Source: Sphingomonadales bacterium (GTDB lineage: Bacteria > Pseudomonadota > Alphaproteobacteria > Sphingomonadales > Sphingomonadaceae). Taken from it: 64,000 bases of DNA. The notes beneath the pieces are model-generated. The model was given only the letters and a program-made list of their open reading frames with translations, did not search any database and was not told where the DNA came from. This document shows, piece after piece, positions 28,017 to 37,385 of this stretch; the stretch's first letter is position 1; every line of letters starts with the position of its first letter. The stretch lies in assembly GCA_027488785.1 (NCBI GenBank), contig JAIYAY010000028.1:105444-169443 (forward strand), in the 5' to 3' direction. Made by a program: the position numbers and the translations under genes.

Positions 28017-29111
28017 TTATGCGCCCGCCTTATCCAGGAAAGGATAATCGGTATATCCTTCCGCAGCAGGTGCATACCAAGTCTTGAAATTATCCGGCGT
28101 AAGCTCGGCCCCAACGCGCAACCGTTCCACAAGATCGGGGTTGCTGATGTAAGGACGGCCAAAGCTGATTGCGTCGGCAAGGCCCGAGGCCAAATCGGCG
28201 TCCGCCAATTCCTTGGTATATTCTTGGTTAAGCACCAGTGGGCCTTTGAATATCTTGCGGATCTCAGGCGATACACGCGGCACTTCGGTTTGTCCGAAAT
28301 TGCCATATGGTTTAATTTCGCGCAGCTCGAGGAAGGCGATGCCGATATCTTGCAACGCGGCGGCCGCGGCAGTGAATAATGCAACAGGGTTGCTGTCGTC
28401 CGCGCCTTGGGTTTCCCCATTCGGGGACAAGCGAACCGATGTCCGATCCGAGCCGATGGCGTCCACCACGGCTTGCGTCACTTCGCGTAGCAAACGGATA
28501 CGATTTTCAATCGGGCCGCCATAATCGTCGGTGCGCAAATTGGTGTTATCGCGCAGGAACTGGTCAATCAAATAACCATTGGCCGCGTGAATTTGCACGC
28601 CGTCAAAGCCTGCGGCCATCGCGTTTTTCGCGGCGTTGACATAATCTGACACGATGCGCGGAATTTCGGAAATATCGAGCGCGCGGGCTTCAGTATATTC
28701 CTTCTTGCCCTCTGCCGTATGCGCATAACCGGGCGCGGTGGTGGCCGAAGCCGAAACACAAGGCGCGCCGCCCAGGAAGTCTGGGTGTACAAGACGGCCC
28801 ATGTGCCACAATTGCAGGATGATCCGTCCACCTGCATCATGGACGGCTTGCGTCACGGGTTTCCATGCAGTGATTTGTGCGTCTGACCAGATGCCGGGCG
28901 CCGATGGCCAACCAAGGCCTTCTTGGCTAATGCCCGTCGCTTCCGCGATGATCAGGCCTGCGCTGCTGCGTTGACGGTAATATTCGGCCTTCAGATCGGA
29001 CAGGGGTACATGTTCGCCTTTACTCCGTCCGCGCGTCAACGGGGCCATCAATATGCGATTAGGCGCGGAGATGGCACCAAGTGTAATCGGGTCGAACAAA
29101 GTTGCAGTCAT
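28017..29111 (-). CDS. Old yellow enzyme family alkene reductase
   Basis: A 364-aa FMN-binding TIM-barrel enzyme that reduces activated alkenes or nitro compounds with NAD(P)H. It shows the start MTATLFDPITLGAISAPNRILMAPLTRGRS, the substrate-binding IHAANGYLIDQFLRD stretch and YGGPIENRIRLLREV. The start at 29111 is chosen because the family begins here; extra upstream codons would overlap the divergent exporter gene. Downstream lie the sterol desaturase and DUF3604 genes. Confidence 0.92.
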   Translation of the reverse strand: MTATLFDPITLGAISAPNRILMAPLTRGRSKGEHVPLSDLKAEYYRQRSSAGLIIAEATGISQEGLGWPSAPGIWSDAQITAWKPVTQAVHDAGGRIILQLWHMGRLVHPDFLGGAPCVSASATTAPGYAHTAEGKKEYTEARALDISEIPRIVSDYVNAAKNAMAAGFDGVQIHAANGYLIDQFLRDNTNLRTDDYGGPIENRIRLLREVTQAVVDAIGSDRTSVRLSPNGETQGADDSNPVALFTAAAAALQDIGIAFLELREIKPYGNFGQTEVPRVSPEIRKIFKGPLVLNQEYTKELADADLASGLADAISFGRPYISNPDLVERLRVGAELTPDNFKTWYAPAAEGYTDYPFLDKAGA

Positions 29112-29184
29112 GCGATTTCCTGTCATTAAGGCGTTGCTTTGCAGCCAAGATGCGGATGAAAGTTGCAAATTGCAACGGGGGTTT

Positions 29185-30057
29185 ATGCACCAGAAGATTT
29201 TCCATAAGCAATCGCCGAGCGTGCTTGCCTTTGTCGCGCTGCTTGCGGGCAATATTGCGATAGCCTTTGGGCCACTGCTTGTGCGTTTTGCCGATAGCGG
29301 TCCTATTGCGACTGGATTCTGGCGGTTGGCGTTGGCCACGCCGTTTTTGTTCTTCGTCGGCTATCGTTTTGGTTTTCGTTTTTCTGCGGTCAGCCGCCCG
29401 ACCTATTGGTTCGCTCTTGTTGCGGGCTTGTTTTTTGGTGTCGATATCATCCTTTGGCATATCGGTATCTTTCAGACAAAAATGGCTAATGCGACACTGT
29501 TCGCTAATTGCGCGAGCTTACTGCTGGTGATTTATGGCGTTATTGTTGCGCGCAAAATGCCGTCGAAATGGGAGAGCATGGCCGTTTTGTTCGCCTTTGT
29601 CGGCGCGGCATTATTGATGGGTCAAAGTTTGGAACTGTCCCCCCGCCACTTTGCGGGCGACCTTTTGTCGCTTGGTGCTGGGCTGACCTACACCGTCTAT
29701 TTGGTGCTGATGATGAAAATGCGGCAAAACACCGAAAGTTGGGGCGCGCTTGGCATGGCCAGTGCTATCGCGGCAATTGTCCTTTTTGCCGGCGCCGTGT
29801 TTGCAGGTGAACAGATCATCCCCACGGTTTGGTGGCCCGTCCTCCTGCTCGCCTTCACCTCGCAATTTTTCGGCCAGGGTTGCCTCACTTATGCATTGCC
29901 GCATTTTAGCCCATTGGTGATTGGCCTCGCATTACTGCTGCAACCCGCTTTATCCGCAACGGCTGGCTGGCTGGCCTTTGGCGAAATGCTGACGGCGATG
30001 GATTTTGTGGGCAGCGCACTCATCATGATCGCGCTGGTTCTCGTGCGTAAGCAATAG
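29185..30057 (+). CDS. EamA/DMT superfamily transporter
   Basis: A 290-aa inner-membrane protein with about ten hydrophobic segments in two EamA repeats, of the drug/metabolite transporter superfamily. A G-rich stretch (GGGG) about 8 nt before the ATG at 29185 supports the start; earlier in-frame codons lie inside the divergent OYE gene. Substrate unknown; members export amino acids or metabolites. Confidence 0.88.
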   Translation: MHQKIFHKQSPSVLAFVALLAGNIAIAFGPLLVRFADSGPIATGFWRLALATPFLFFVGYRFGFRFSAVSRPTYWFALVAGLFFGVDIILWHIGIFQTKMANATLFANCASLLLVIYGVIVARKMPSKWESMAVLFAFVGAALLMGQSLELSPRHFAGDLLSLGAGLTYTVYLVLMMKMRQNTESWGALGMASAIAAIVLFAGAVFAGEQIIPTVWWPVLLLAFTSQFFGQGCLTYALPHFSPLVIGLALLLQPALSATAGWLAFGEMLTAMDFVGSALIMIALVLVRKQ

Positions 30058-30095
30058 ACCTTTTCTTGAACGCAGCGAACGCCTACATATCATTC

Positions 30096-30764
30096 ATGTC
30101 TAAAACCGCCCTTCCCTCCGACCCGACACTTGACGAAATTCGCGTCGCCCTTGCGCCAATTATTGGCCGCCATGCGGGCTTTGATGGATGGTCCGAAGCA
30201 GCCGTCCATGCCGCCGCGGATGAGATGGGCGTGGATCGCGACGTTGCTATGTTGGCATTCAAGGGCAAAGCCATCGACATGATTGACGCATGGGTCGAGG
30301 GTGTTGATTTGGAACTTGCACGCCGCCTGCCGCTGGAAACGCTGAACGCGATGAAGATCCGCGACCGGATCACGGCCTTACTTGCGACGCGGCTAGAGAT
30401 CATGGCGCCTGATCGGGAATCGCTGCGCCGCGCGCTTGCCATCATGGCAATGCCGCAAAATATCGCGCGGGCCGCGAAAATGGGTTGGCGTTCGGCGGAT
30501 CGCATGTGGCGGCTGGCGGGTGATAGCGCTACCGACCTCAACCATTATACCAAGCGTATGTCATTATCGGCGGTATATGGCAGCACCTTGAGCGTGTTCG
30601 TCAATGATGACAGCGAAAACTTTGCCGACACCCGCGCCTTTCTGGACCGGCGGATCGACAATGTGATGCAGATTGAAAAAGTGAAATATCAGGCGAAGCA
30701 GCGCAAGGAATTTGCGCCTAGCTTGTCGCGTTTCATTGGTCGGCTGCGTTATCCGGCACGCTAA
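30096..30764 (+). CDS. COQ9 family ubiquinone biosynthesis protein
   Basis: A 222-aa all-helical protein of the COQ9 family, lipid-binding helpers of ubiquinone synthesis (partner of COQ7 in eukaryotes). The TetR-like N-terminal fold is seen as ALAPIIGRHAGFDGWSEAAVHAAADEMGVD, and the C-terminal part holds MGWRSADRMWRLAGDSATDLNHYTKRMSLSAVYGSTLSVF. The start at 30096 (MSKTALPSDP) is preferred over a longer reading with no clear ribosome-binding site. Confidence 0.88.
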   Translation: MSKTALPSDPTLDEIRVALAPIIGRHAGFDGWSEAAVHAAADEMGVDRDVAMLAFKGKAIDMIDAWVEGVDLELARRLPLETLNAMKIRDRITALLATRLEIMAPDRESLRRALAIMAMPQNIARAAKMGWRSADRMWRLAGDSATDLNHYTKRMSLSAVYGSTLSVFVNDDSENFADTRAFLDRRIDNVMQIEKVKYQAKQRKEFAPSLSRFIGRLRYPAR

Positions 30765-30785
30765 CGCAAATTGCTATTGATGTTA

Positions 30786-30802
30786 TTGCGAATCGGTTGC
30801 AA
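30786..30802. promoter_or_regulatory. Fur-box-like site upstream of feoA
   Basis: TTGCGAATCGGTTGCAA has matching arms (TTGC-GA / TT-GCAA) with central mismatches and resembles the alphaproteobacterial iron-regulator boxes. It ends 9 bp before the chosen feoA start. The match is partial. Confidence 0.4.
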
Positions 30803-30811
30803 ATAGCATTC

Positions 30812-31054
30812 GTGCAACTTGATCGTCTTCCGTTGAACCAAATCGCCGTCATTCGGTCCATTGATTGGGAATCCTTGCCTGATCAAGAAGGGCATCGTTT
30901 ACGCTCACTGGGTTTCGAGCCTGGTGTGGCAATTGAGGCGCTGCACAAGGGCATATTGCTGTGGCGCGATCCATTGGCGGTTCGCATTGGCCGTATGACG
31001 GTGGCTTTACGCACGAAGGTGGCTGCCGCGATTGATTGTGAGATATCCGCATGA
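30812..31054 (+). CDS. feoA: Ferrous iron transport protein FeoA
   Basis: An 80-aa SH3-like cytosolic protein that assists FeoB. The core RLRSLGFEPGVAIEALHKG and the final VALRTKVAAAI-type strand match FeoA. The GTG start at 30812 is chosen; a TTG at 30797 would place the start inside the operator-like sequence. The stop overlaps feoB by 4 nt. Confidence 0.88.
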   Translation: MQLDRLPLNQIAVIRSIDWESLPDQEGHRLRSLGFEPGVAIEALHKGILLWRDPLAVRIGRMTVALRTKVAAAIDCEISA

Positions 31055-32904
31055 CACAAATGCCGCCTCTTGTCGCATTGGTCGGTAACCCCAATGCGGG
31101 TAAAAGCGCGCTGTTCAATGCGCTGACTGGTGCGCGGCAGAAAATTGCCAATTATCCCGGCGTGACAGTCGAGCGTAAATCCGGTCGCGCGTCCTTTTCC
31201 GATGGGCGTCCAGTTGAAATGATCGACTTGCCCGGCGCGTATAGCTTGGATCCCGACAGCCTTGACGAAGCCGTCACGCGTGATGTTGTCTTGGGCAATC
31301 TTGCGGGGCACCGCCGCCCTGACGCCTTAGTGATCGTGTTGGACGCCGGCAATCTCGACAATCATTTGCGCTTTGCGCTTGAATTAATTGCGCAAGGCCT
31401 GCCGACAGTGGTCGCGCTGAACATGATCGATCTGGCCGAGCGCGACGGTCTTCGGCTCGATGCGCAAGCACTGGCCCGCGCGCTGGGCGTGCCGGTGATC
31501 GAAACCGTGGCGGTTCGCCGTCGCGGGCTGGAGCCGTTGATGGCGCAGCTTGACCAAATACTCAAAGCGCCGCGTCCGGTGACGGAACCCGTTGCGATAT
31601 CCGTAGGCGCCCAGAATCAGCGCGCGCGCGATATCGCCCGCGCGGCCATTGTTAGTGAAACCGCTGGCCGCCAATGGACACGCAGGCTGGACGCGATTCT
31701 GCTGCATCCGGTGGGCGGCGTTGTCATATTGCTGTCGTTGCTGTTCCTGATGTTTCAGGCGGTGTACGGTTGGTCCGAAGCGCCGATTGGCTGGATTGAA
31801 AGCGGTTTTGCTTGGCTCAGCGATGGCATCAAAAATGTCATGCCCGACGGCTTACTGCGCTCATTTCTAACCGATGGCGTCATCGCCGGCGTCGGCTCTG
31901 TTGTCGTATTCTTACCGCAGATTCTGATCCTGTTTCTCTTCATCTTGTTGCTTGAGGCATCGGGTTACATGACCCGCGCTGCCTTTGTGATGGACCGTAT
32001 GATGGCGGCCGTCGGGCTTTCGGGGCACAGTTTCATACCCTTATTATCATCCTTCGCCTGCGCGATTCCGGGTATCATGGCGACACGGACGATCATGGAT
32101 CAAAAAGAACGCTTGGCGACGATACTCATCGCACCGCTGATGACCTGCTCGGCGCGCCTGCCAGTCTATACCGTCATTATTGGCGCGTTCATTCCGGCGT
32201 CCACCGTTGGCCTTGGAATCGGGCTTCAGGGCCTTGTCCTTTTCGGCCTGTATATCGCAGGCATATTAGGCGCGATGTTGGCCGCAGCGGTCATCCAACG
32301 CTTTGTGACGCAAAGCCGGACGAGTAGTTTTCTCATTGAAATGCCGCGTTACCAATGGCCACGCCTTGGCGACATTGCGATCAACCTGTGGCAGCGTGCA
32401 TGGGTCTTCCTGCGCCGCGCGGGGACGATTATCTTTGCTGCAACAATTGTCTTATGGGCGCTGTTAAGCTTTCCCAAAGCACCCGACGGCAGCAATGTTT
32501 CGCAAGTCGAATATTCGGTTGCAGGCCGTATTGCCGACGGTCTTGAACCGATTGTTAGCCCCATCGGTTTCAACCATGATATTGCCCTAGCAATCATTCC
32601 TGCAATGGCCGCACGTGAAGTTGCGGTATCGGCGCTTGCTACAGTCTATGCCATTGACGCGGCGGACGAAGATGCTGCAGCGACCAGCCTTGGTCCAAAG
32701 CTTGCGGCGGACTGGTCGCTGGCGACGGCTTTGGCTTTCCTCGCTTGGTTCGTTTTTGCGCCGCAATGCATCTCGACCATTGCCGTGACAAGGCGAGAAA
32801 CCAATGGTTGGAAATGGCCCATCTTCATGGTCAGCTATCTTTTTGTGCTGGCGTATGCGGCTGCAGGGATTACATATTGGACAGCGCGTTCCTTCGGCTT
32901 ATAG
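31051..32904 (+). CDS. feoB: Ferrous iron transport protein FeoB
   Basis: A 617-aa inner-membrane Fe(II) transporter. The N-terminal G domain shows G1 GNPNAGKS (12-19), G2 threonine in YPGVTVERKSG, G3 DLPGAYSL and G4 NMID; the C-terminal part has two Gate domains and many helices (for example FACAIPGIMATRTI). It is shorter than E. coli FeoB (773 aa), mainly in the linker and C terminus, as in other alphaproteobacteria. No FeoC gene follows. Confidence 0.95.
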   Translation: MTQMPPLVALVGNPNAGKSALFNALTGARQKIANYPGVTVERKSGRASFSDGRPVEMIDLPGAYSLDPDSLDEAVTRDVVLGNLAGHRRPDALVIVLDAGNLDNHLRFALELIAQGLPTVVALNMIDLAERDGLRLDAQALARALGVPVIETVAVRRRGLEPLMAQLDQILKAPRPVTEPVAISVGAQNQRARDIARAAIVSETAGRQWTRRLDAILLHPVGGVVILLSLLFLMFQAVYGWSEAPIGWIESGFAWLSDGIKNVMPDGLLRSFLTDGVIAGVGSVVVFLPQILILFLFILLLEASGYMTRAAFVMDRMMAAVGLSGHSFIPLLSSFACAIPGIMATRTIMDQKERLATILIAPLMTCSARLPVYTVIIGAFIPASTVGLGIGLQGLVLFGLYIAGILGAMLAAAVIQRFVTQSRTSSFLIEMPRYQWPRLGDIAINLWQRAWVFLRRAGTIIFAATIVLWALLSFPKAPDGSNVSQVEYSVAGRIADGLEPIVSPIGFNHDIALAIIPAMAAREVAVSALATVYAIDAADEDAAATSLGPKLAADWSLATALAFLAWFVFAPQCISTIAVTRRETNGWKWPIFMVSYLFVLAYAAAGITYWTARSFGL

Positions 32905-32940
32905 CAGTCCGACAGAAAAATTTATTCAAAGGACGGGAAC

Positions 32941-33453
32941 ATGGCGGGAAGCGTCAATAAAGTCATCATCGTTGGCAATTTGGGCGCGGATCCTGAAGTC
33001 AAATCCTTCCAGAATGGCGGCCGCATTTGCAATTTGCGCATTGCGACCTCGGAGGATTGGAAAGACCGCACGACGGGCGAGAAAAAAGAGCGCACCGAAT
33101 GGCATAGCGTTGTGCTGAATTCGGACGGTCTGGTCGGCGTGGCCGAACGCTTCCTGAAAAAAGGTAGCAAGGTGTACATCGAAGGCCAGCTTCGCACGCG
33201 TAAGTGGCAGGATGCATCTGGCAATGACCGCTACACGACCGAAGTTTCTGTTGCCGGTTTTGACGGCAAGCTGGTTATGTTGGACGGTCCCAAGGGCGGT
33301 TCGGGTGGCGGCGATAGCTGGGGTGGCGGCGCGTCGTCTGGTGGCGCATCAAGCGGAAATAATTGGGGCGCAAGCAGCAGCGGCGGCGGATCATCAGGCG
33401 GCTTTGGCGGCGGTGACTTCGACAATGACCTTGACGACGACGTACCGTTTTGA
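32941..33453 (+). CDS. ssb: Single-stranded DNA-binding protein
   Basis: A 170-aa SSB: OB-fold domain (about 1-110, starting [21 protein letters not shown]), a Gly/Ser-rich linker of about 40 residues, and the conserved acidic tip ending DDDVPF that recruits replication and repair proteins. AGGACGG just upstream supports the start. Confidence 0.96.
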   Translation: MAGSVNKVIIVGNLGADPEVKSFQNGGRICNLRIATSEDWKDRTTGEKKERTEWHSVVLNSDGLVGVAERFLKKGSKVYIEGQLRTRKWQDASGNDRYTTEVSVAGFDGKLVMLDGPKGGSGGGDSWGGGASSGGASSGNNWGASSSGGGSSGGFGGGDFDNDLDDDVPF

Positions 33454-33482
33454 TCCCACATGAGGGGCATTGAGCAGGGGCC

Positions 33483-34160
33483 ATGATGAAAAAAGCAACC
33501 TTGGTTCTTGTTCTGCTTGGAGCGATTGTCGCGTATTTCGTTTTCGATCTTGGCGCGATTCTAAGCCTCGAAAACTTCAAGGCCAGACAAGCGGATATCG
33601 TCGCGGCGAAGGACGCTAATCCGATCCTCTATATCACTGGGTTCTTCATTCTATATGTCGCGGTGACGGGGCTTTCGATTCCCGGTGCGGCGATCATGAC
33701 ATTGATTGCGGGCGCGTTGTTTGGTGTGCTGATGGGAACGATCATCGTTTCCTTTGCCTCCACTATGGGGGCAACATTGGCATTTTTAAGTGCACGTTTC
33801 GTACTGCGCGATTGGGTGCAGGGCAAATTTGGCGAACGTCTGCGCGCAATTGACGACGGCCTCGAAAAAGATGGCGCTTTCTATCTCTTCACGCTGCGCT
33901 TGATCCCCGTATTTCCGTTTTTCGTAATCAATCTTTTAATGGGCCTTACGCGGATAAAAACACGGACATTTTTCTGGGTCAGCCAGTTGGGCATGTTGCC
34001 TGCGACCATCGTGTTTGTGAATGCGGGCACGCAAATCAGCCGTATCGAAAGCACCGCTGGCTTATTGTCGCCAACGCTCATCGCGTCTTTTGTCGCGCTC
34101 GCGCTCTTTCCTTGGGCGGCAAAGGCTATTGTGGCCCTGGTGAAGCGTAGCCGTGGCTGA
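33483..34160 (+). CDS. TVP38/TMEM64 (VTT domain) membrane protein
   Basis: A 225-aa integral membrane protein of the VTT/DedA-related superfamily. Visible are the G-x-P-G-A-x-I-M-T-L-I-A-G motif (SIPGAAIMTLIAGALFG) and the LRLIPVFPFFVINLLMGLTRI stretch. The family is linked to lipid scrambling or envelope homeostasis. The stop overlaps the start of the following FAD oxidoreductase by 8 nt, a pairing common in proteobacteria. Confidence 0.9.
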   Translation: MMKKATLVLVLLGAIVAYFVFDLGAILSLENFKARQADIVAAKDANPILYITGFFILYVAVTGLSIPGAAIMTLIAGALFGVLMGTIIVSFASTMGATLAFLSARFVLRDWVQGKFGERLRAIDDGLEKDGAFYLFTLRLIPVFPFFVINLLMGLTRIKTRTFFWVSQLGMLPATIVFVNAGTQISRIESTAGLLSPTLIASFVALALFPWAAKAIVALVKRSRG

Positions 34161-35613
34161 ACGCTGGCAAAAACCAAAGCGGTTCGACCGCAATCTTATT
34201 GTCATTGGCGCGGGTTCTGCGGGCCTTGTCTCGGCCTATATCGCGGCAATGGTGCAGGCCAAAGTGACTTTGATCGAGGCGCATGAGATGGGCGGCGATT
34301 GCCTGAACACTGGATGCGTGCCGTCGAAAGCGCTGATCAAAAGCGCCAAGGTCGCGCATCAGATTGCCGATGCCGCTCGCTTTGGCATTGATGTTGCTGC
34401 ACCTGTCATTGACTTCCCGGCTGTCATGCGCCGCGTGCAGGATGTCATCACCGCCATTGAACCACATGACAGCGTCGAACGCTTTACAGGCCTTGGGGTT
34501 GACTGTGTGAAGGGCTATGCCCGCTTCATTGACCCATGGACGGTGGAGATTGATGGCGCACGGCGGTTGACGGCGAAATCGTTTATCATCGCCACAGGCG
34601 CAGCGCCGTTTATTCCGCCGCTGCCCGGCGTTGAGGATAGCGGATATCTGACCAGCGAAACGCTTTGGGACGCCATGGCCTCGCGGTCCACTGCGCCAGA
34701 TCGGCTTGTGATCTTGGGCGGCGGGCCAATCGGTTGTGAACTGGCGCAAGCATTTCAGCGGCTTGGATCAAAGGTCACCATCGTCGAAATGGCCGAACGC
34801 TTGCTGTTGAAGGAGGATGTGGACGCCGCGGCGTTGGTGACGGCGCAATTGGAATCCGAAGGCGTGTCGGTCCTTAATAACCATCATGCGTTGCGGTTTA
34901 CAGCGGGTAAGAATTTGGTCGTGACTGGGCCGGAGGGCGAAATGACAATCGCCTATGATGACATCATCATCGCCGTCGGACGCACGCCCCGCGTGGCCGG
35001 CTTTGGTTTGGAAGAGCTTGGTCTGATTACCGATGGACGGCTGGATAACGACGCATATTTGCGCACCAACTTGCCGCATATCCTCTGCGCAGGCGATGTC
35101 GCGGGGCGTCAGCAGCTCACCCATGGCGGCAGTCATGAGGCGTGGTATGCCAGCGTGAACGCATTGGCGCGACCTTTCAAAAAATACCGCACCGATTACC
35201 GCGTCCTACCGCGCGTGACCTATACCGAGCCGGAGTTGGCGACGGTGGGGCTGAAGCAAGCTGAAGCCGAAGCGCAGGGTCTCTCCTTTGACATAACGCG
35301 TTATGATCTGGATGACCTCGACCGCGCTATTGCCGAAAGCGAGGCGCATGGTTTTGTTAAAATTCTAACCGCAAAGGGCAGCGACCGGATATTGGGTGCG
35401 ACAATCATTGGCCAGAATGCAGGCGAAATTCTCGCCGAGGTAACATTTGCGATGAAGCACAATATGGGCTTGCGCAAAATCCTCCAGACCATTCACCCTT
35501 ATCCCACATGGGCCGAGGCAAACAAATATGCGGCCGGGCAATTTGGCCTCGCGCGTAAGCCTGTGGGCTTGTTGAAATGGGCCGAACGCTGGTTCCGCTG
35601 GCAGCGCGGTTAG
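34153..35613 (+). CDS. FAD-dependent pyridine nucleotide-disulfide oxidoreductase (mercuric-reductase-like)
   Basis: A 486-aa flavoprotein of the dihydrolipoamide dehydrogenase/mercuric reductase family. An FAD motif (VIGAGSAGLVSAY, about 17-29) is followed by the redox-active pair Cys50-Cys55 in GGDCLNTGCVPSK, the NAD motif GGGPIGCELA and the C-terminal HPYPTWAEANKYAAG. It lacks the N-terminal MerA metal-binding domain and the C-terminal vicinal cysteines, so true mercury reductase activity is unlikely. It starts with GTG inside the upstream TVP38 gene and its stop overlaps the convergent CDP-alcohol phosphatidyltransferase. Confidence 0.88.
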   Translation: MAERWQKPKRFDRNLIVIGAGSAGLVSAYIAAMVQAKVTLIEAHEMGGDCLNTGCVPSKALIKSAKVAHQIADAARFGIDVAAPVIDFPAVMRRVQDVITAIEPHDSVERFTGLGVDCVKGYARFIDPWTVEIDGARRLTAKSFIIATGAAPFIPPLPGVEDSGYLTSETLWDAMASRSTAPDRLVILGGGPIGCELAQAFQRLGSKVTIVEMAERLLLKEDVDAAALVTAQLESEGVSVLNNHHALRFTAGKNLVVTGPEGEMTIAYDDIIIAVGRTPRVAGFGLEELGLITDGRLDNDAYLRTNLPHILCAGDVAGRQQLTHGGSHEAWYASVNALARPFKKYRTDYRVLPRVTYTEPELATVGLKQAEAEAQGLSFDITRYDLDDLDRAIAESEAHGFVKILTAKGSDRILGATIIGQNAGEILAEVTFAMKHNMGLRKILQTIHPYPTWAEANKYAAGQFGLARKPVGLLKWAERWFRWQRG

Positions 35614-36212
35614 CGGAAGCTTTTTGCCGCGAGGATGAAGCGCTGCACAACCGTCAGTAGGCACAATGCAGCAAAGATAATGGCAAGCGTCGGGAAAAAG
35701 CCTGGGAACAGGCAGAATAAAACGAAAAAGGCGATGGTCTCCGCGCCCTCCATCAACCCGGTTGAATAGATAAATGCCTTGGGCCCATGTGCGCCGTCAC
35801 CAGATGTCTGCCGCGCGGCAATGGCGGCAAAGGCCAGAAAGCTGACCGCGGTCAAAGTGAAGCTAGCGACCAGCAGCAAAGCGGGTATTTGGTTGATGGG
35901 GCTCGTTAAGCCGAACGCGATAGGGATTGAGAGATAAAATAAATAATCGCAAATGGTATCGAGATATCCCCCGAACGCTGTAGGGCCGTTGATACGGGCC
36001 ACCGTACCATCCAACCCATCAACGATCCGATTCAGCAAGATAAAGCCCAAAGCCGCCGTGAAATTTGATTGGGTGACGAAAAAAGCTGCGCCTAGCGCAA
36101 GCCCTGCGCCAAGGATCGTCACCATATTGGCTGAAATGCGTGTGTGCGCGACCCATACCGCCATGCGGATAAGCGCAGGGTCGACCAATCGGCGCAGTGC
36201 CGCATCAAACAT
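35610..36212 (-). CDS. CDP-alcohol phosphatidyltransferase family protein
   Basis: A 200-aa integral membrane enzyme. The CDP-alcohol phosphotransferase motif (DG-x2-AR...G-x3-D-x3-D) is readable in VDGLDGTVARINGPTAFGGYLDTICDY (only partly written here). Members make phosphatidylglycerol phosphate or other phospholipids; the substrate alcohol is unassigned. The start at 36212 (ATG) or GTG at 36221 is not resolved by a clear ribosome-binding site. Its stop overlaps that of the convergent oxidoreductase. Confidence 0.85.
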   Translation of the reverse strand: MFDAALRRLVDPALIRMAVWVAHTRISANMVTILGAGLALGAAFFVTQSNFTAALGFILLNRIVDGLDGTVARINGPTAFGGYLDTICDYLFYLSIPIAFGLTSPINQIPALLLVASFTLTAVSFLAFAAIAARQTSGDGAHGPKAFIYSTGLMEGAETIAFFVLFCLFPGFFPTLAIIFAALCLLTVVQRFILAAKSFR

Positions 36213-36224
36213 GGCGCGCACGCA

Positions 36225-36755
36225 TCATTTTTTCGCCAACAAGTCCTTAAGGCCAGCCAAGGCGCCTGTTGGAACTGCTTCCTCCTCGCTTTTGACACCA
36301 GCGGCCTTGAGCACTTTCTCCGCCTCAGGACTGCGCGGATAGGGGTTCAGCGCAAGGCCAAGCGATTGGGCCACGGCCTCGCCCAGATCAATGGTCTGGC
36401 CATCATGGAACATGGTGTCACAATCATCGGCTTCCAACTCAAGCTCAACTTCGCCGCTCACAACAGGTTCGGGGATGAAACGGATGTGGATTGCCTCGTC
36501 CATTTTGGCAGGAACAGGGTCATGGGAGACAATGCAATATTGCGAAAGGTCCGCAGTGAAGCGGCCGGTTGCCACTACGCCTTCGGCATCGTGCACCAGA
36601 GAAATCTCTGCTTTTAGCGAATCCAGCGCAGCCAAATCAAAACGCATCATCAAGCCAGCGCGGGCCACCTCGTCTGCCAATAGTTGGATATTGCGGCTAT
36701 GGCCGCTTACTTCAGAAAGTTTGATGACATGGCTGAATTCATTCGCCGTTACCAT
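36225..36755 (-). CDS. YceD/DUF177 family protein (23S rRNA accumulation)
   Basis: A 176-aa protein of the DUF177 family, associated in E. coli (YceD) with 23S rRNA accumulation. The central VVATGRFTADLSQYCIVSHDPVPAKMDEAIHIRF carries the family cysteine, and the C-terminal ends in Lys-rich residues. It overlaps the Cbp3-like gene upstream by 7 nt. Neither the typical rpmF nor the plsX partner follows here. Confidence 0.85.
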   Translation of the reverse strand: MVTANEFSHVIKLSEVSGHSRNIQLLADEVARAGLMMRFDLAALDSLKAEISLVHDAEGVVATGRFTADLSQYCIVSHDPVPAKMDEAIHIRFIPEPVVSGEVELELEADDCDTMFHDGQTIDLGEAVAQSLGLALNPYPRSPEAEKVLKAAGVKSEEEAVPTGALAGLKDLLAKK

Positions 36756-37273
36756 TTGGCGTCGCCCTCCACCAAGTTATCCGGTAATTGTGCGCCCAGT
36801 GCGCGTTCGACATCAAGCAAGCCCTGGCGTGTATGCGCAAGCGCCTCGGCCGATGGTGCGACGCTGCGGTAGAGGTTGCGAACCAGGGCATCGTCAAGGG
36901 CGTCGTGATCGCCCATAGCGGCACGCAATGCGCCAAGCCTGCCACCAACGGCACTCATAATCTGCCCAATATGCTTTCCGACAATCATATCGCCAATGCC
37001 CACCTCGCGCAGTTGCCCGTCCATGTCATCGACAAAAACCTCCGTCAGCCGTGCCATATCAAGGGCGTGGGCTTTGCTTTCTTCAAGCCGCAAAAGCACG
37101 AGCGATAATATCGTGGCCACCATGTCGAATCTGCCATCAAGGCTATCCGGCACCTGGCCTTCGATATACCAATGCGGTTCACGTGCCTTGGTCACAATTT
37201 GGTTATACAAAGGAACAAGCTTCATTTTGGGGTCAGGTTGCCCGTTGCCGAACAGTCGCTTCAATAATGTCAT
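36749..37273 (-). CDS. Ubiquinol-cytochrome c chaperone (Cbp3/UQCC1-like) family protein
   Basis: A 174-aa helical protein of the ubiquinol-cytochrome c chaperone family, thought to help biogenesis of cytochrome b in the bc1 complex. WYIEGQVPDSLDGRFDMVATILSLVLLRLEE and FVDDMDGQLREVGIGDMIVGKHIG are typical of the family. It begins the unit that continues into the YceD gene. Confidence 0.87.
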   Translation of the reverse strand: MTLLKRLFGNGQPDPKMKLVPLYNQIVTKAREPHWYIEGQVPDSLDGRFDMVATILSLVLLRLEESKAHALDMARLTEVFVDDMDGQLREVGIGDMIVGKHIGQIMSAVGGRLGALRAAMGDHDALDDALVRNLYRSVAPSAEALAHTRQGLLDVERALGAQLPDNLVEGDAKW

Positions 37274-37385
37274 AACAGCCTATTCATCCTTACTCATCGG
37301 GCATTCATCTGGGATTGCATATTGATATTGCGCCTTAAGGATGCAATGGCAAAGGCCTAAGTTTAGAGGATTAGCGGAGAAGTCT

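Noticed and set aside
34153..35613. Mercuric reductase
   Set aside because: Lacks the N-terminal metal-binding domain and the C-terminal cysteine pair; only the flavoprotein core is shared.
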